Of a DNA stretch of 64,000 nt, positions 45,274 through 54,870 are shown piece after piece (within the stretch, counting starts at the first letter, position 1; each line of letters starts with the position of its first letter). The position numbers and the translations under genes were made by a program. The DNA is taken from the NCBI GenBank assembly GCA_016713675.1, contig JADJOS010000001.1:806001-870000 (forward strand). Direction: 5' to 3'. Origin of the DNA: Acidobacteriota bacterium (lineage in GTDB: Bacteria; Acidobacteriota; Blastocatellia; Pyrinomonadales; Pyrinomonadaceae). The notes beneath the pieces are model-generated. The model was not told the DNA's origin, did no database searches, and saw only the letters and a list, made by a program, of their open reading frames with translations.

Positions 45274-46686
45274 CTATAACCGCTCAAACCTCGCCTGGAA
45301 AAATCGCAGGTATTTCGGCTCGTGGACCATTTTCAGGCCGCGGGTCTGGTCGCGGTTTTCGTAGACGGCTCGGACCGATTCGGCGATGACGTCCATGTGT
45401 GCCTGCGTATAGACGCGGCGCGGGATGGTCAGCCGCGTGAGCTCGAGTTTAGGGTAATTATGGTCGCCGGTCTTGGCGTTGCGTCCGGCCGAAGCGATGC
45501 CGCGTTCCATCGAACGAATGCCTGAATCGAGATACAGCTCAGCCGCCAGTGTCTGGGCCGGAAACTTGATCTGTTCGAGCTGCGGATAGAACGCCTTGGC
45601 GTCCAGAAAGATCGCATGGCCGCCGACCGGATGAACGATCGGTATCTCCCATGTCGTCAGCAGTTCGCCGAGATATCGGACCTGACCGATCCGCGAATGG
45701 ATATGCTCGTCCTGCACGCTTTCGGCGATGCCGATGGCCATTGCCTCGAGGTCGCGTCCGGCCAGACCGCCGTAGGTGTGCAGGCCCTCGAAAACGACGA
45801 CGAGATTGCGCAGTTCTTCAAATATCTCTTCGTCGTTGACCGCCAGCCAGCCGCCGATATTGACGAGGCTGTCCTTTTTCGCGCTCATCCACGCACCATC
45901 AGTGTAGCCGCAGAATTCCCGCAAAATTTCCGCGATCGACATATCGGCGTAGCCCGCTTCGCGTTCCTGTATGAAGAATGCGTTCTCGACCATCCGCGTC
46001 GCGTCCAGATAGAGCTTGATGCCGTAGCGGTCGGTCATATGCCGCAGATCCCGGATGTTTTTCATGCTGACGGGCTGGCCGCCGGCCATGTTGACCGTTC
46101 CGGCGACGCTGACATAGGCGATATTGCCGGCTCCCTCACGCTTGATCAGCGTTTCGAGCTTGTCGAGATCGATGTTGCCCTTGAACGGGTGCAGTATTTG
46201 CGGGTCGTGTGCCTCGTCGATGATGACGTCCACGAATATTCCGCCCGCTAGCTCCTGATGCAGCCGCGTCGTCGTAAAATACATATTCCCCGGCACGTAT
46301 TGGCCCGGCTTGATCGCGACCTTGCTAATGAGGTGCTCGGCTCCGCGGCCCTGATGCGTCGGCACGATAAATTTATAGCCGTAGAATTTTTGGACCGCCG
46401 ACTCAAGGTGGTAAAAATTGCGGCTGCCGGCGTACGCTTCGTCGCCGAGCATCATCCCGGCCCACTGCCGGTCGCTCATCGCTCCGGTTCCGCTATCGGT
46501 CAGCAGATCGATATAGACGTCGTCCGAACGCAGCAGAAATGTGTTAAATCCGGCGTCCGTCAGGGCCCGTTCGCGTTCTTCGCGGGTGCTCATGTTGAGC
46601 GGTTCGACCATCTTGATCTTCCACGGTTCTGCCCACGAACGGCGGCTGAATTGTTGTCCGATTGTTAAAAGTGTATTTGGTGACAT
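45274..46686 (-). CDS. tpl: Tyrosine phenol-lyase (beta-tyrosinase)
   Basis: This 470-residue PLP enzyme belongs to the tryptophanase/tyrosine phenol-lyase group. It cleaves L-tyrosine to phenol, pyruvate and ammonia, and can act on related amino acids. LLTDSGTGAMSDRQWAGMM, DEAYAGSRNFYHLE and VPTHQGRGAEH match tyrosine phenol-lyase more closely than tryptophanase. The PLP-lysine is in MSAKKDSLVNIGG. The substrate-specifying RSMERG (Met and Arg, where tryptophanase has Val and Ile) favours tyrosine. The start at 46686 is preceded by AGGAG. The 5' region to 46956 holds no gene that I can support. Confidence 0.9.
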   Translation of the reverse strand: MSPNTLLTIGQQFSRRSWAEPWKIKMVEPLNMSTREERERALTDAGFNTFLLRSDDVYIDLLTDSGTGAMSDRQWAGMMLGDEAYAGSRNFYHLESAVQKFYGYKFIVPTHQGRGAEHLISKVAIKPGQYVPGNMYFTTTRLHQELAGGIFVDVIIDEAHDPQILHPFKGNIDLDKLETLIKREGAGNIAYVSVAGTVNMAGGQPVSMKNIRDLRHMTDRYGIKLYLDATRMVENAFFIQEREAGYADMSIAEILREFCGYTDGAWMSAKKDSLVNIGGWLAVNDEEIFEELRNLVVVFEGLHTYGGLAGRDLEAMAIGIAESVQDEHIHSRIGQVRYLGELLTTWEIPIVHPVGGHAIFLDAKAFYPQLEQIKFPAQTLAAELYLDSGIRSMERGIASAGRNAKTGDHNYPKLELTRLTIPRRVYTQAHMDVIAESVRAVYENRDQTRGLKMVHEPKYLRFFQARFERL

Positions 46687-46956
46687 ATCCCCGTTCTCCT
46701 CGTATTTCGGCGAGCGGCGTGAGAGACATGTCGGTTGGATCTGGTGAGGGCTCACATGTGATGAAACCCGGGACCGGTCCGACCTGGCGAAAAGCAATCG
46801 ACCGTCGACCGCCGCTCCGATATACGTTTGGATTATATGTCTAAACCGGTAGTCGAAAAGTGACGCGCGACACAACCGCGTAAGGATAAACAGGAGAAGA
46901 GGGGAACAGGAGAAAAGGCGATAAGAAAGAGGCCGTTTCCACTTCTCCGGCTCTCT

Positions 46957-48092
46957 CTAGCCCTGCTTCCGCCCGGCCATATCCAGTCCGACTGCGGCGA
47001 CGAGGATCGAGCCTTTGATGATGTCCTGCATAAAATCGCGGACGTTGAGCAGCGACATTCCGTTATCAAGACTGGCCATAATGAGCGCTCCGAGACATGC
47101 ACCGAAGATGGTGCCGCGGCCGCCCATCAGGCTGGCTCCGCCGATGACGCAGGCGGCGATGGCATCGAGTTCCTTAAGGGTTCCCGCGTCCGGTGCACCA
47201 CTGCCGACGCGTGCGGTGAATATCAATGCAGCCACGCCCGTCAACGCACCGAGAATGGCATACACTTTAAGCACATTTCGTTTGTTATTGATGCCCGAGA
47301 GCCGTGCAGCGTCCGCATTGCCGCCGATCGCGTACAGGTATCGCCCGAACGTCGTCGATGTCGTCAAAAACCTCCGCCGAGGGCGACCGCCAGCAAAATA
47401 AGCACCGGGACCGGCACGCCGCTTTCCTCGATCGCCCCGCCGCGTTCGGTGTTCATCACAAAGATAAACGCGATGATCGCACCGATCGGTATCAGCGTCT
47501 TGAGCAATTCGGCGGTGTAATTCGCTTCGCCCAGACCGTAGGTCTTGACCGATCGGGCCTTGCGGATAGCCATAAAAATGACGAACGCGACCGCCGCCAC
47601 AGCGAGGACCCAACCGACCACAGCAGGCAGATTACCCTGGCCGATGAACTTGAAAGTATCGTCAGAGATCGGTATCGTGTTGCCGCCGAGCAGCCATTTT
47701 ACGGCGCCACGCCACGCGAGCAGCCCGCCCAAGGTCACGATGAACGCCGGAATATTTAGATACGCCGTCAGCGTCCCCTGAAACAGCCCAACCGCCACAC
47801 CGACGACGATCGCCAGCATGACCGATGCCGGCAGCCCGTAACCTTCGCTTAACGCAAATGCCGCGATGCCGCCCGCAAATGCCAGCACCGAACCGACCGA
47901 CAGATCGATGTTGCCCGAAACGATCAGCATCAGCATCCCGACCGCCAGAATACCCGTCACCGACATCTGCGTCATCAGATTGGAAAGATTCCGCGGCGTC
48001 AAGAATATCGAGTCCGTCGCCCAATGAAAATACATCCAGATCAGCCCCAGCACCGCGATCATGATATACGCCCGCAGCGATGATGTGGTCAA
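46957..48092 (-). pseudogene. Sugar ABC transporter permease (XylH/RbsC-like), frameshifted
   Basis: The N-terminal part (48092 to about 47370) has repeated transmembrane helices and the family signature NIDLSVGSVLAFAGGIAA. It breaks at ALGGGF-stop. The continuation in the neighbouring frame, LTTSTTFGRYLYAIGGNADAARLSGI, then GRGTIFGACLGALIMASLDNGM, completes a typical inner-membrane permease (about 378 residues). The break lies in the A-run at 47366-47370 (T-run on the coding strand); one additional T restores the frame. A homopolymer error or mutation is likely. It is the partner of the upstream ATP-binding gene. No substrate-binding protein gene is adjacent. Confidence 0.85.
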
Positions 48093-48156
48093 AAGTTTTT
48101 ATCTTACCGCTTGATCCGTTCGATCGGCGTTCTATTTGTTCCTTTTCTTCAAATCT

Positions 48157-49669
48157 TCATTGATTCCCCGTCGCCGCTGCCATCACTTTTTCCGGTGTTG
48201 CTTCGCTGCGGGTAAATTCGCCGGTCATGCGGCCTTCGTGGAGGACGATGATGCGGTCCGAGAGCCCCAGAACCTCGGGCAGTTCGCTCGAGACGAGGAC
48301 GATCGCCATTCCCGTCTTTGGCAAGACGGTTGATCTCGGCGTAGATCTCCTGCTTGGCGCCAACGTCGATGCCGCGTGTCGGCTCGTCGAGGAATAGAAC
48401 TTTCGGATTGGTCAGCAGCCATTTGCCGAGCACGACCTTTTGCTGGTTGCCGCCGGAGAGCGTTCCGGCGATCGTCAGCGGCGAATTTGCCTTGATCCGT
48501 AAACTTTTCATCGGCCCGCTCGCGGCGATGCTCTCGCGGGTTCGATTTGTCAGGAACCGGCCCGAGATCTCTTTCAGCCCCGCGAGCGTCATGTTGTCGA
48601 GAACTGTTTGCTCGAGGATCAGGCCGAACCGCTTGCGGTCCTCGGTCACAAAACCGATGCCCTGATTGATCGCATCCGCAGGCGAACCGATCGACGCCGC
48701 CTTGCCGTCGATCGTTATCTGACGGCCGTATTTGCCGTTCCACGCACCAAAAATACCCATCAGCAGTTCGGTCCGCCCGGCGCCCATCAGCCCGGCGATG
48801 CCTAGCACCTCGCCCTTTCGCACGCCAAACGAAACGTCGCTCACCAGAGCCTTGTCCGGCCGATCGACCGAGTAAACCGTCAACCCCGACACCGCAAAAG
48901 CCGTCTCGCCAAATTCATGCTCCGGCTTCGGGAAGATATCACCGACCTCACGCCCGACCATCGCAGAGATGACCTTGTCTTTGGTAAGATCCGCGGCCAA
49001 ATGCGTGCCGACCGTCTTGCCGTCGCGAAGCACGGTGATGCGGTCGCTCATGCGGAAAACTTCGTCGAGCTTGTGCGAGATATATATCATCCCTACGCCG
49101 CGAGCTTTAAGTCTTGCGAGAATGCCGAACAGCGTCTCGACCTCCGATTCGGTGAGTGCGGCCGTCGGTTCATCAAGAACGAGAATTTTTGCGTCCTTCG
49201 AAAGTGCCTTGGCGATCTCGACCAATTGCTGCTGCCCGATGCCAAGATTCCCGACCGGAACGCGTGGGTCGATGTCCAGATTGAGGTCGCTCAGCAGCTT
49301 CGTAGCCCGGTGATAAAGCTCCGACCAATTGATCACGCCAAATGTCGCGGGCTCTTTGCCGAGAAAGATGTTCTCGCCGACGGTCAGTTCCTTGACGAGC
49401 GACAGCTCCTGAAAAATGATCGAAACGCCCGCGTTCTCCGAATCGCGGATCTTCGAGAACGTGCAAATCGCTCCGTCGATCAAGATATCGCCCTCGTAAG
49501 TCCCGTACGGATAGACGCCCGACAGCACCTTCATCAGCGTCGATTTGCCCGCACCGTTCTCGCCGACCAGCGCATGAAATTCGCCCGCCTCGAGCGTAAA
49601 ACTCACGCCGTCCAGAGCCTTGACCCCGGGAAACTCCTTCACAATGGAGCGCATTTCGAGCAGTGACAT
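48157..49669 (-). pseudogene. Sugar ABC transporter ATP-binding protein (XylG/RbsA-like), frameshifted near the C terminus
   Basis: This is a double-ABC ATPase of about 504 residues. The first cassette has GENGAGKST, LGIGQQQLVEIAKAL and LVLDEPTAAL. The second has GLMGAGRTELL, a degenerate Walker A, then LSGGNQQKVVLGKW and FLDEPTRGIDVG. At about 48311-48325 the frame shifts. The expected end TGMAIVLVSSELPEVLGLSD and so on to ATGNQ is present in the next frame (stop 48157). Both ATP sites are intact, so if the shift is real only the last 50 residues change. It is divergent from acs. Confidence 0.88.
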
Positions 49670-49748
49670 AGAGTGTAAAGCAGAGATAATTTCTTCGCCG
49701 ATTTTACACGCTTAGAAAGCGATTCCAAAATACACTATAATTCCTCAT

Positions 49749-51701
49749 ATGTCCGAACCAATCGCTATCGAATCGACGCTCAACGAACATCGCCTTTTTC
49801 ATCCGCCGAATGACTTTGCGGCGAATGCCCACGTCAAGAGCATGGACGAGTACGACCGTCTGTACGCCGAGGCGGCGGCCGATCCCGAAGGCTTTTGGGC
49901 AAAGCAGGCTGAGGAACTGCATTGGTTCAGGAAATGGGACAGGGTTCTCGATTGGGACGCTCCGTTTGCCAAGTGGTTCGTCGGCGGCAAGATCAATATT
50001 TCGTACAACTGCCTCGACCGGCACCTGACGACCTCGCGTAAAAACAAGGCCGCGATCATCTGGGAAGGCGAGACGGGCGAGATCAAAACGATCACTTATC
50101 TCCAGCTCCATCAAGAGGTTACGCGTTTCGCCAACGTCCTCAAGAGCCTCGGCGTTAAGACCGGCGACCGCGTCGCTCTCTATATGCCGCTGATTCCGGC
50201 ACTCTCGGTCGCGATGCTCGCCTGTGCGCGGATCGGTGCGACGCACACGGTCATTTTCGGCGGATTTTCGGCCGACGCGATCCGCGACCGTGTGAACGAT
50301 TGCGGCGTTAAACTCATCGTCACGGCCGACGGCGGTTTTCGCCGCGGAGCCGAGATCAAGCTCAAGGAGATCGTCGACGAAGCCGTGACGGGATGCCCCG
50401 GCGTCGAGAATGTCATTGTCTTTCAGCGGACAAATTCCAAGATCTCGATGATGCCCGGCCGCGATCATTGGTGGCACGAACTGACCAAGACCGTCTCCGC
50501 CGATTGCCCGGCCGAGGAGCTCGACAGCGAAAACCCGCTCTTTATCCTCTACACCTCAGGCACGACCGGCAAGCCCAAGGGCATCCTGCATACGACCGGC
50601 GGTTATCTGACGCAGACCGCGTACACAGCCAAGCTCGTTTTCGACCTCAAGGACGACGATATCTATTGGTGCACCGCCGACATCGGCTGGGTCACAGGCC
50701 ACAGCTACGTCGTCTACGGTCCGCTCGCCGTCGGTGCGACCGTCTTTATGTACGAAGGCGCGCCGAACCATCCCGGATTCGACCGTTTTTGGGATATCAT
50801 CGAACGCCACAAGATCACCATCTTTTACACCGCCCCAACTGCGATCCGAGCATTCATCAAATGGGGCGAGCAATATCCGCTCAAACACGACCTGTCGAGC
50901 CTAAGATTGCTTGGAACGGTCGGCGAACCGATCAATCCGGAGGCCTGGATGTGGTATCACGCCATCATCGGTAAAGGTAAATGCCCGATCGTCGACACAT
51001 GGTGGCAGACCGAGACCGGCTCGATCATGATCTCACCGCTGCCCGGTGCGACGCCGACGACGCCCGGCACCGCGACCCGTCCGATTCCTGGAATTCTCCT
51101 CGATGTCGTCACTAAGGCCGGCAAGAGCGTCGGTGTGAACGAAGGCGGTTACCTCGTCGCAACGCACCCGTGGCCGTCGATGCTCCGTACCCTGTGGGGC
51201 GATGACGAACGCTATAAAGAGGCTTATTGGTCCGAGATCCCGCCCTTCTATTTCGCCGGCGACGGAGCCCGCCGCGATGAGCACGGCTATTATTGGATCA
51301 TGGGCCGCGTCGATGACGTCATCAACGTCAGCGGCCACCGCCTCGGCACCGCCGAGATCGAATCAGCCCTCGTTTCGCACGAGGCAGTCGCCGAAGCCGC
51401 TGTCGTCGGCCGCCCCGACGAGATCAAAGGCCAGGCCATCTCCGCCTTCGTCACCCTCGAAGGCGGCCGCAAAGGCGATGACGAACTCAAAGAGATCTTG
51501 CGCAAACACGTCGCCCACGAGATCGGTGCTCTCGCCAAACCTGACGACATCCGCTTCACCGACATGCTGCCGAAAACGCGCTCCGGCAAGATCATGCGCC
51601 GGCTTCTCCGTGAGCTAGCCTCAGGCGGTAAAGTCGCCGGCGACACCACAACTCTCGAAGACATGTCGGTTTTGGAGAAATTACGGGAAGATGAGGAATA
51701 G
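49749..51701 (+). CDS. acs: Acetyl-CoA synthetase (AMP-forming)
   Basis: This 650-residue enzyme activates acetate to acetyl-CoA through acetyl-AMP. The AMP-binding motif is YTSGTTGKPKGI, followed by TADIGWVTGHSYVVYGPL, DTWWQTETGS and VNVSGHRLGTAEIES-type (INVSGHRLGTAEIE) sequences. The acetylation-regulated Lys is in PKTRSGKIMRR near the C terminus. N-terminal ACS domain and overall length are normal. It is divergent from the ABC transporter genes. Role: acetate assimilation. Confidence 0.97.
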   Translation: MSEPIAIESTLNEHRLFHPPNDFAANAHVKSMDEYDRLYAEAAADPEGFWAKQAEELHWFRKWDRVLDWDAPFAKWFVGGKINISYNCLDRHLTTSRKNKAAIIWEGETGEIKTITYLQLHQEVTRFANVLKSLGVKTGDRVALYMPLIPALSVAMLACARIGATHTVIFGGFSADAIRDRVNDCGVKLIVTADGGFRRGAEIKLKEIVDEAVTGCPGVENVIVFQRTNSKISMMPGRDHWWHELTKTVSADCPAEELDSENPLFILYTSGTTGKPKGILHTTGGYLTQTAYTAKLVFDLKDDDIYWCTADIGWVTGHSYVVYGPLAVGATVFMYEGAPNHPGFDRFWDIIERHKITIFYTAPTAIRAFIKWGEQYPLKHDLSSLRLLGTVGEPINPEAWMWYHAIIGKGKCPIVDTWWQTETGSIMISPLPGATPTTPGTATRPIPGILLDVVTKAGKSVGVNEGGYLVATHPWPSMLRTLWGDDERYKEAYWSEIPPFYFAGDGARRDEHGYYWIMGRVDDVINVSGHRLGTAEIESALVSHEAVAEAAVVGRPDEIKGQAISAFVTLEGGRKGDDELKEILRKHVAHEIGALAKPDDIRFTDMLPKTRSGKIMRRLLRELASGGKVAGDTTTLEDMSVLEKLREDEE

Positions 51702-51705
51702 AACA

Positions 51706-52068
51706 TTACGCCGAACCGCCTCGGATCCGAATCCGATTGCCGTCCACGATCCACAGATTTCCGACTGGACTCTCGCTCTTAAATGCCGGTATGAGTTTCT
51801 TGGTTTATTCGAGGAGCGAATGTTTGTCCTGTTGACGTGAGCGAAGCACGATCAAGCCAAAGTGCTCCTCTGGTGGACAAACTCTAATATCGCTGAAATC
51901 CATGTCCACAGTTATGAGTACTCGTTCCTCGGCCTGACACACCGAGAGAATTAGTTCGTCGGGTTCCCCCACCAATTTCTGGTCGAAAACCGTCATGGCA
52001 TCAAAACCGGAGGTTCGAAGTAGCTCGGCGACTTCAGCGGGAAGATTTTCGTCGATCTTAAATTTCAC
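51706..52068 (-). pseudogene. DUF5615 PIN-like protein with in-frame stop
   Basis: The gene starts with GTG at 52068 (MKFKIDENLPAEVAELL) and reads KLVGEPDELIL, ERVLITVDMDFSDI and FGLIVLR, all typical of DUF5615 PIN-like toxins with conserved Asp. At 51805-51807 there is a TAA after HSLLE. The same frame continues beyond it as TKKLIPAFKSESPVGNLWIV and then DGNRIRIRGGSA to a second stop at 51706. That continuation is the normal DUF5615 C terminus, so the TAA is a nonsense mutation or error. The frame overlaps the DUF433 gene by 4 bp. Confidence 0.8.
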
Positions 52069-52304
52069 GCGATTGCGGTTTCAGGAATTACAAAAACACG
52101 CTCCTTTGATAGTTCTGCGGCATATGATATCGCGGACTGAATATCAATAGGCTCAAGCGATGGATAGCTTTTGAGGATCTCATCTACAGGGATATTTGCG
52201 GCGAGATTGTCGAGTATCACCGAAACCAAAACTCGCGTTCCGCGAATGCAGGCCTGACCGTGACAGACCGCAGGGTCAATTGAAATTCGATTTCGCCAGT
52301 TCAT
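52065..52304 (-). CDS. DUF433 antitoxin-like protein
   Basis: The protein is 79 residues when started at 52304 (MNWRNRISIDPAVCHGQACI); the frame extends to 52319. The pattern I-DP-VCHG-ACIRGTRVLVSVILD, then YPSLEPIDIQSAISYAAEL, is the DUF433 winged-helix-like domain. DUF433 genes are usually paired with DUF5615 genes in putative type II toxin-antitoxin modules. Here it overlaps its partner by 4 bp. Its partner appears damaged. Confidence 0.85.
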   Translation of the reverse strand: MNWRNRISIDPAVCHGQACIRGTRVLVSVILDNLAANIPVDEILKSYPSLEPIDIQSAISYAAELSKERVFVIPETAIA

Positions 52305-52453
52305 TACATTGCACCTCAAAGCTTAGAATATCACGATTTGAACGTTTTTTAGGCCGACTATTTCTCCGCACGCAAAGTTACTTATTGAAAAACTTTCCGA
52401 AAACACTCAAACTTAAGCTCTACGTATCGCAATGGCATTTACGGAGAACTACT

Positions 52454-53071
52454 ATGTCCGAATCCGATAATTCCCCCACACAACAACTCGCCGAGGCCGG
52501 CCGCGAATTCTATCGCCGGGGTTGGTCTGCCGGAACGAGCGGGAATTTTAGCGTGCTGCTTGCGCGGCGGCCGATGCGTATTTGTTTGACGCCTGCAGGC
52601 AATGAAAGCGGTAAGTTTGACGAGACGAATTTTCTCGAGATAGATGATGACGCTGAGATATTGCAGGGCTTCGGGCGGCCTTCGGACGAGACCTTGCTGC
52701 ATCTGTCGATCTATCGCCTGCGGCCCAAGGCTCGCTGCATTCTATATACGCACTCGGTCTGGGGCACGCTTTTGGCAGATCGTCTCTACGCCGATGGCGC
52801 GATAAAACTAACCGGCTACGAGGTCCTCAAAGGCGTCGCCGATGTCGCGTCATACGACCACACCGAAACGATCCCGATCATCGAAAATTCGCATGACCAC
52901 ATCGCCCAGTCGCACGTCATCGAAAACGTCCTCCACGACGCCGGCAATATCCACGGCATCTACATCCGCAAACACGGCCTCTTCACCTGGGGAGAAACCG
53001 TCGCCGAAACCCGCCGCCACGTCGAGATATTCGAACATCTGTTTGAGGTTCAAAGTCGCGGATCAAATTAA
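52454..53071 (+). CDS. mtnB: Methylthioribulose-1-phosphate dehydratase
   Basis: This 205-residue class II aldolase-like enzyme of the methionine salvage pathway dehydrates methylthioribulose-1-phosphate. The start at 52454 is preceded by GGAG; the longer frame overlaps DUF433. Substrate-binding GWSAGTSGNFSV and LTPAGNESGKF are visible, with zinc ligands in YTHSVWGTLL (one His, where HTHS is common) and IRKHGLFTWG, and the catalytic Glu in LTGYEVLKG. No other mtn genes are adjacent, so the pathway is completed elsewhere or in part. Confidence 0.88.
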   Translation: MSESDNSPTQQLAEAGREFYRRGWSAGTSGNFSVLLARRPMRICLTPAGNESGKFDETNFLEIDDDAEILQGFGRPSDETLLHLSIYRLRPKARCILYTHSVWGTLLADRLYADGAIKLTGYEVLKGVADVASYDHTETIPIIENSHDHIAQSHVIENVLHDAGNIHGIYIRKHGLFTWGETVAETRRHVEIFEHLFEVQSRGSN

Positions 53072-53084
53072 TAAATAATGCAAT

Positions 53085-54752
53085 TTAAGAGTCTGCAAAG
53101 TACTTTCGTTTGATCTCATATTCCGAACCGGACTTGTAATTCTTAGGAACCCATTTTGTCGGGTCTTCGAATAGGTCCTGTGGTTTCCAGGTATTAAATG
53201 CCGCGGTACCGTTCTGCTCGATATGTTTCTTTACCGACTCCCTAAATCGATGATGCGCGAAAATACGCATAAATTCGCCAAAGTAGATATCAGCCACTCG
53301 CTTGTCGCCCCGGATGATCAACATATTCTCATCATTCTCGTTAACGCTGGGTTCACTCCAATTAGCAGAGCCTGTCATCGTTACCGGTTTCGATCCCAAT
53401 GGATCGATCAGCATAAATTTTGTGTGAACCCAATTTACGTTAACGCCGATCGGCGTCCCCTCTTTTAACCAACCATCTATCCAGTCAACCAAGATTCGAT
53501 TCCCCAGGGCGAGTCCGATATTTGGGAGCCGACGAAGTTTCTCGATCTGATCGATCGCAATTTTTCGGCTCTGTGCATTTCCGCCGTTCACATACTTGTC
53601 CAGCAGGGCAAAACGAAGAACGCCGTCATTTGTCTCAAAAACAGGCCTGAAATCCTTCACAATTCCAAATGGAAAGGTCATGAACAGAGGTTTGTTCTGG
53701 CTATTTGAGAGGTTGATCCACCAATCGAATATGCTTCGCCCTCGATGCGGTGAAAATATCGGCAATATCGCATCATTTTCATTCGGCGGCGGCAGATGAT
53801 TGTTCGTCTCGCACCAGTCCTTCAGCGTCTCATCGTCCGGGTCGCCCTCCAACGCTTTCCAATATCCCAGATAGGCATTTGCAATGTTCGGGTCCCGCAC
53901 CACGTGTCCGACATTCAATTGTCCGTGAAGGGCGTTTCGGCTAACGTTCGTCGATCCTGTCCAAACAGCGATCGGTTGTCCATTTTTGCTGAGAACGATG
54001 AACTTGTTGTGCATGAGCTTTGCATTCGTACGTCGAATACAAATATTGCGTATGCCTATGTGTTCGTCGTCGATGAAAGTGTCATTTCCGGCTCCGGTTT
54101 CGCCATTTGAATCATAAATTATCTTTACATCGGCACCGGATTGTTTTGCGGCCTTAAATGCCTGGAGAACGGATGGCCATTTCAATTCGTATATGGCTGC
54201 GTGTAACGAGAATGTATTGTCATTGGCCTGCGCAATGAACTTCAACATAGCCGGCAGCAGGTCGCGTGCGAGCCACTCGTAGCCGGGATCACCCGCGTCG
54301 TCGAGAGTCATTCCGGGAAACCGTCGGCTAAATGCCTGCGACGAGATCGCTCCGCGATTAAAGTGAACGTCATGTGTGCCGGTGGTCAGCGGTTCGGTGT
54401 CGATTGTGACCGACGTTGCCGCACCGTCTGTAAGGTTACCCGGCGTCCCGAACATCGGGACCACACGATAACGGTATCTATAGCCGGGCTTTGCCGCATA
54501 GTCGGCCCACTGAAACATCTGAAACGGATGTTCATGACTATTCGCATCTTCGATACCGGTTGATTCTCTAACGGCCGCGAAGGTCTTGTTACCTCTAAGC
54601 CATACAGTTTCATCATCCGTCAGGTCCGTTCGTTGGATCGCAAAACCCATCAATCCGGCAGTATCGGCCTCCTTCATATCAAAGGCTAAGAAAACAACAT
54701 GCGTTCCGCTGATCGCACGAACAGAAACAAAACCGTTTACTTTCTTTCTCAT
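53085..54752 (-). CDS. Phospholipase D-like domain protein
   Basis: The 555-residue protein has no clear signal peptide. The N-terminal 130 residues are beta-rich, FN3-like (YRYRYRVVPMFGTPGNL). Two PLD-type half-sites follow: LMHNKFIVLSKNGQP ... WTGSTNVS and VHTKFMLIDPLGSKP ... MTGSANWS. The second has the full HxKxxxxD. In the first the Asp position is Ser (HNKFIVLS), so that half-site is incomplete. Both are followed by GS-N-S. Such proteins act on phospholipids or nucleic acids. The large size and leading domain are unusual. The PLD fold needs both His, and both are present. Confidence 0.78.
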   Translation of the reverse strand: MRKKVNGFVSVRAISGTHVVFLAFDMKEADTAGLMGFAIQRTDLTDDETVWLRGNKTFAAVRESTGIEDANSHEHPFQMFQWADYAAKPGYRYRYRVVPMFGTPGNLTDGAATSVTIDTEPLTTGTHDVHFNRGAISSQAFSRRFPGMTLDDAGDPGYEWLARDLLPAMLKFIAQANDNTFSLHAAIYELKWPSVLQAFKAAKQSGADVKIIYDSNGETGAGNDTFIDDEHIGIRNICIRRTNAKLMHNKFIVLSKNGQPIAVWTGSTNVSRNALHGQLNVGHVVRDPNIANAYLGYWKALEGDPDDETLKDWCETNNHLPPPNENDAILPIFSPHRGRSIFDWWINLSNSQNKPLFMTFPFGIVKDFRPVFETNDGVLRFALLDKYVNGGNAQSRKIAIDQIEKLRRLPNIGLALGNRILVDWIDGWLKEGTPIGVNVNWVHTKFMLIDPLGSKPVTMTGSANWSEPSVNENDENMLIIRGDKRVADIYFGEFMRIFAHHRFRESVKKHIEQNGTAAFNTWKPQDLFEDPTKWVPKNYKSGSEYEIKRKYFADS

Positions 54753-54870
54753 GATCGCAGAATTCTATATCAGTTTTCCGAAATATAAAAGATAAATTTT
54801 CTCGACGAAACTGAGTCAATACTAACGGCGATTTATGTTTTCCCGACGAATAATTGCTATCATGAGGATC

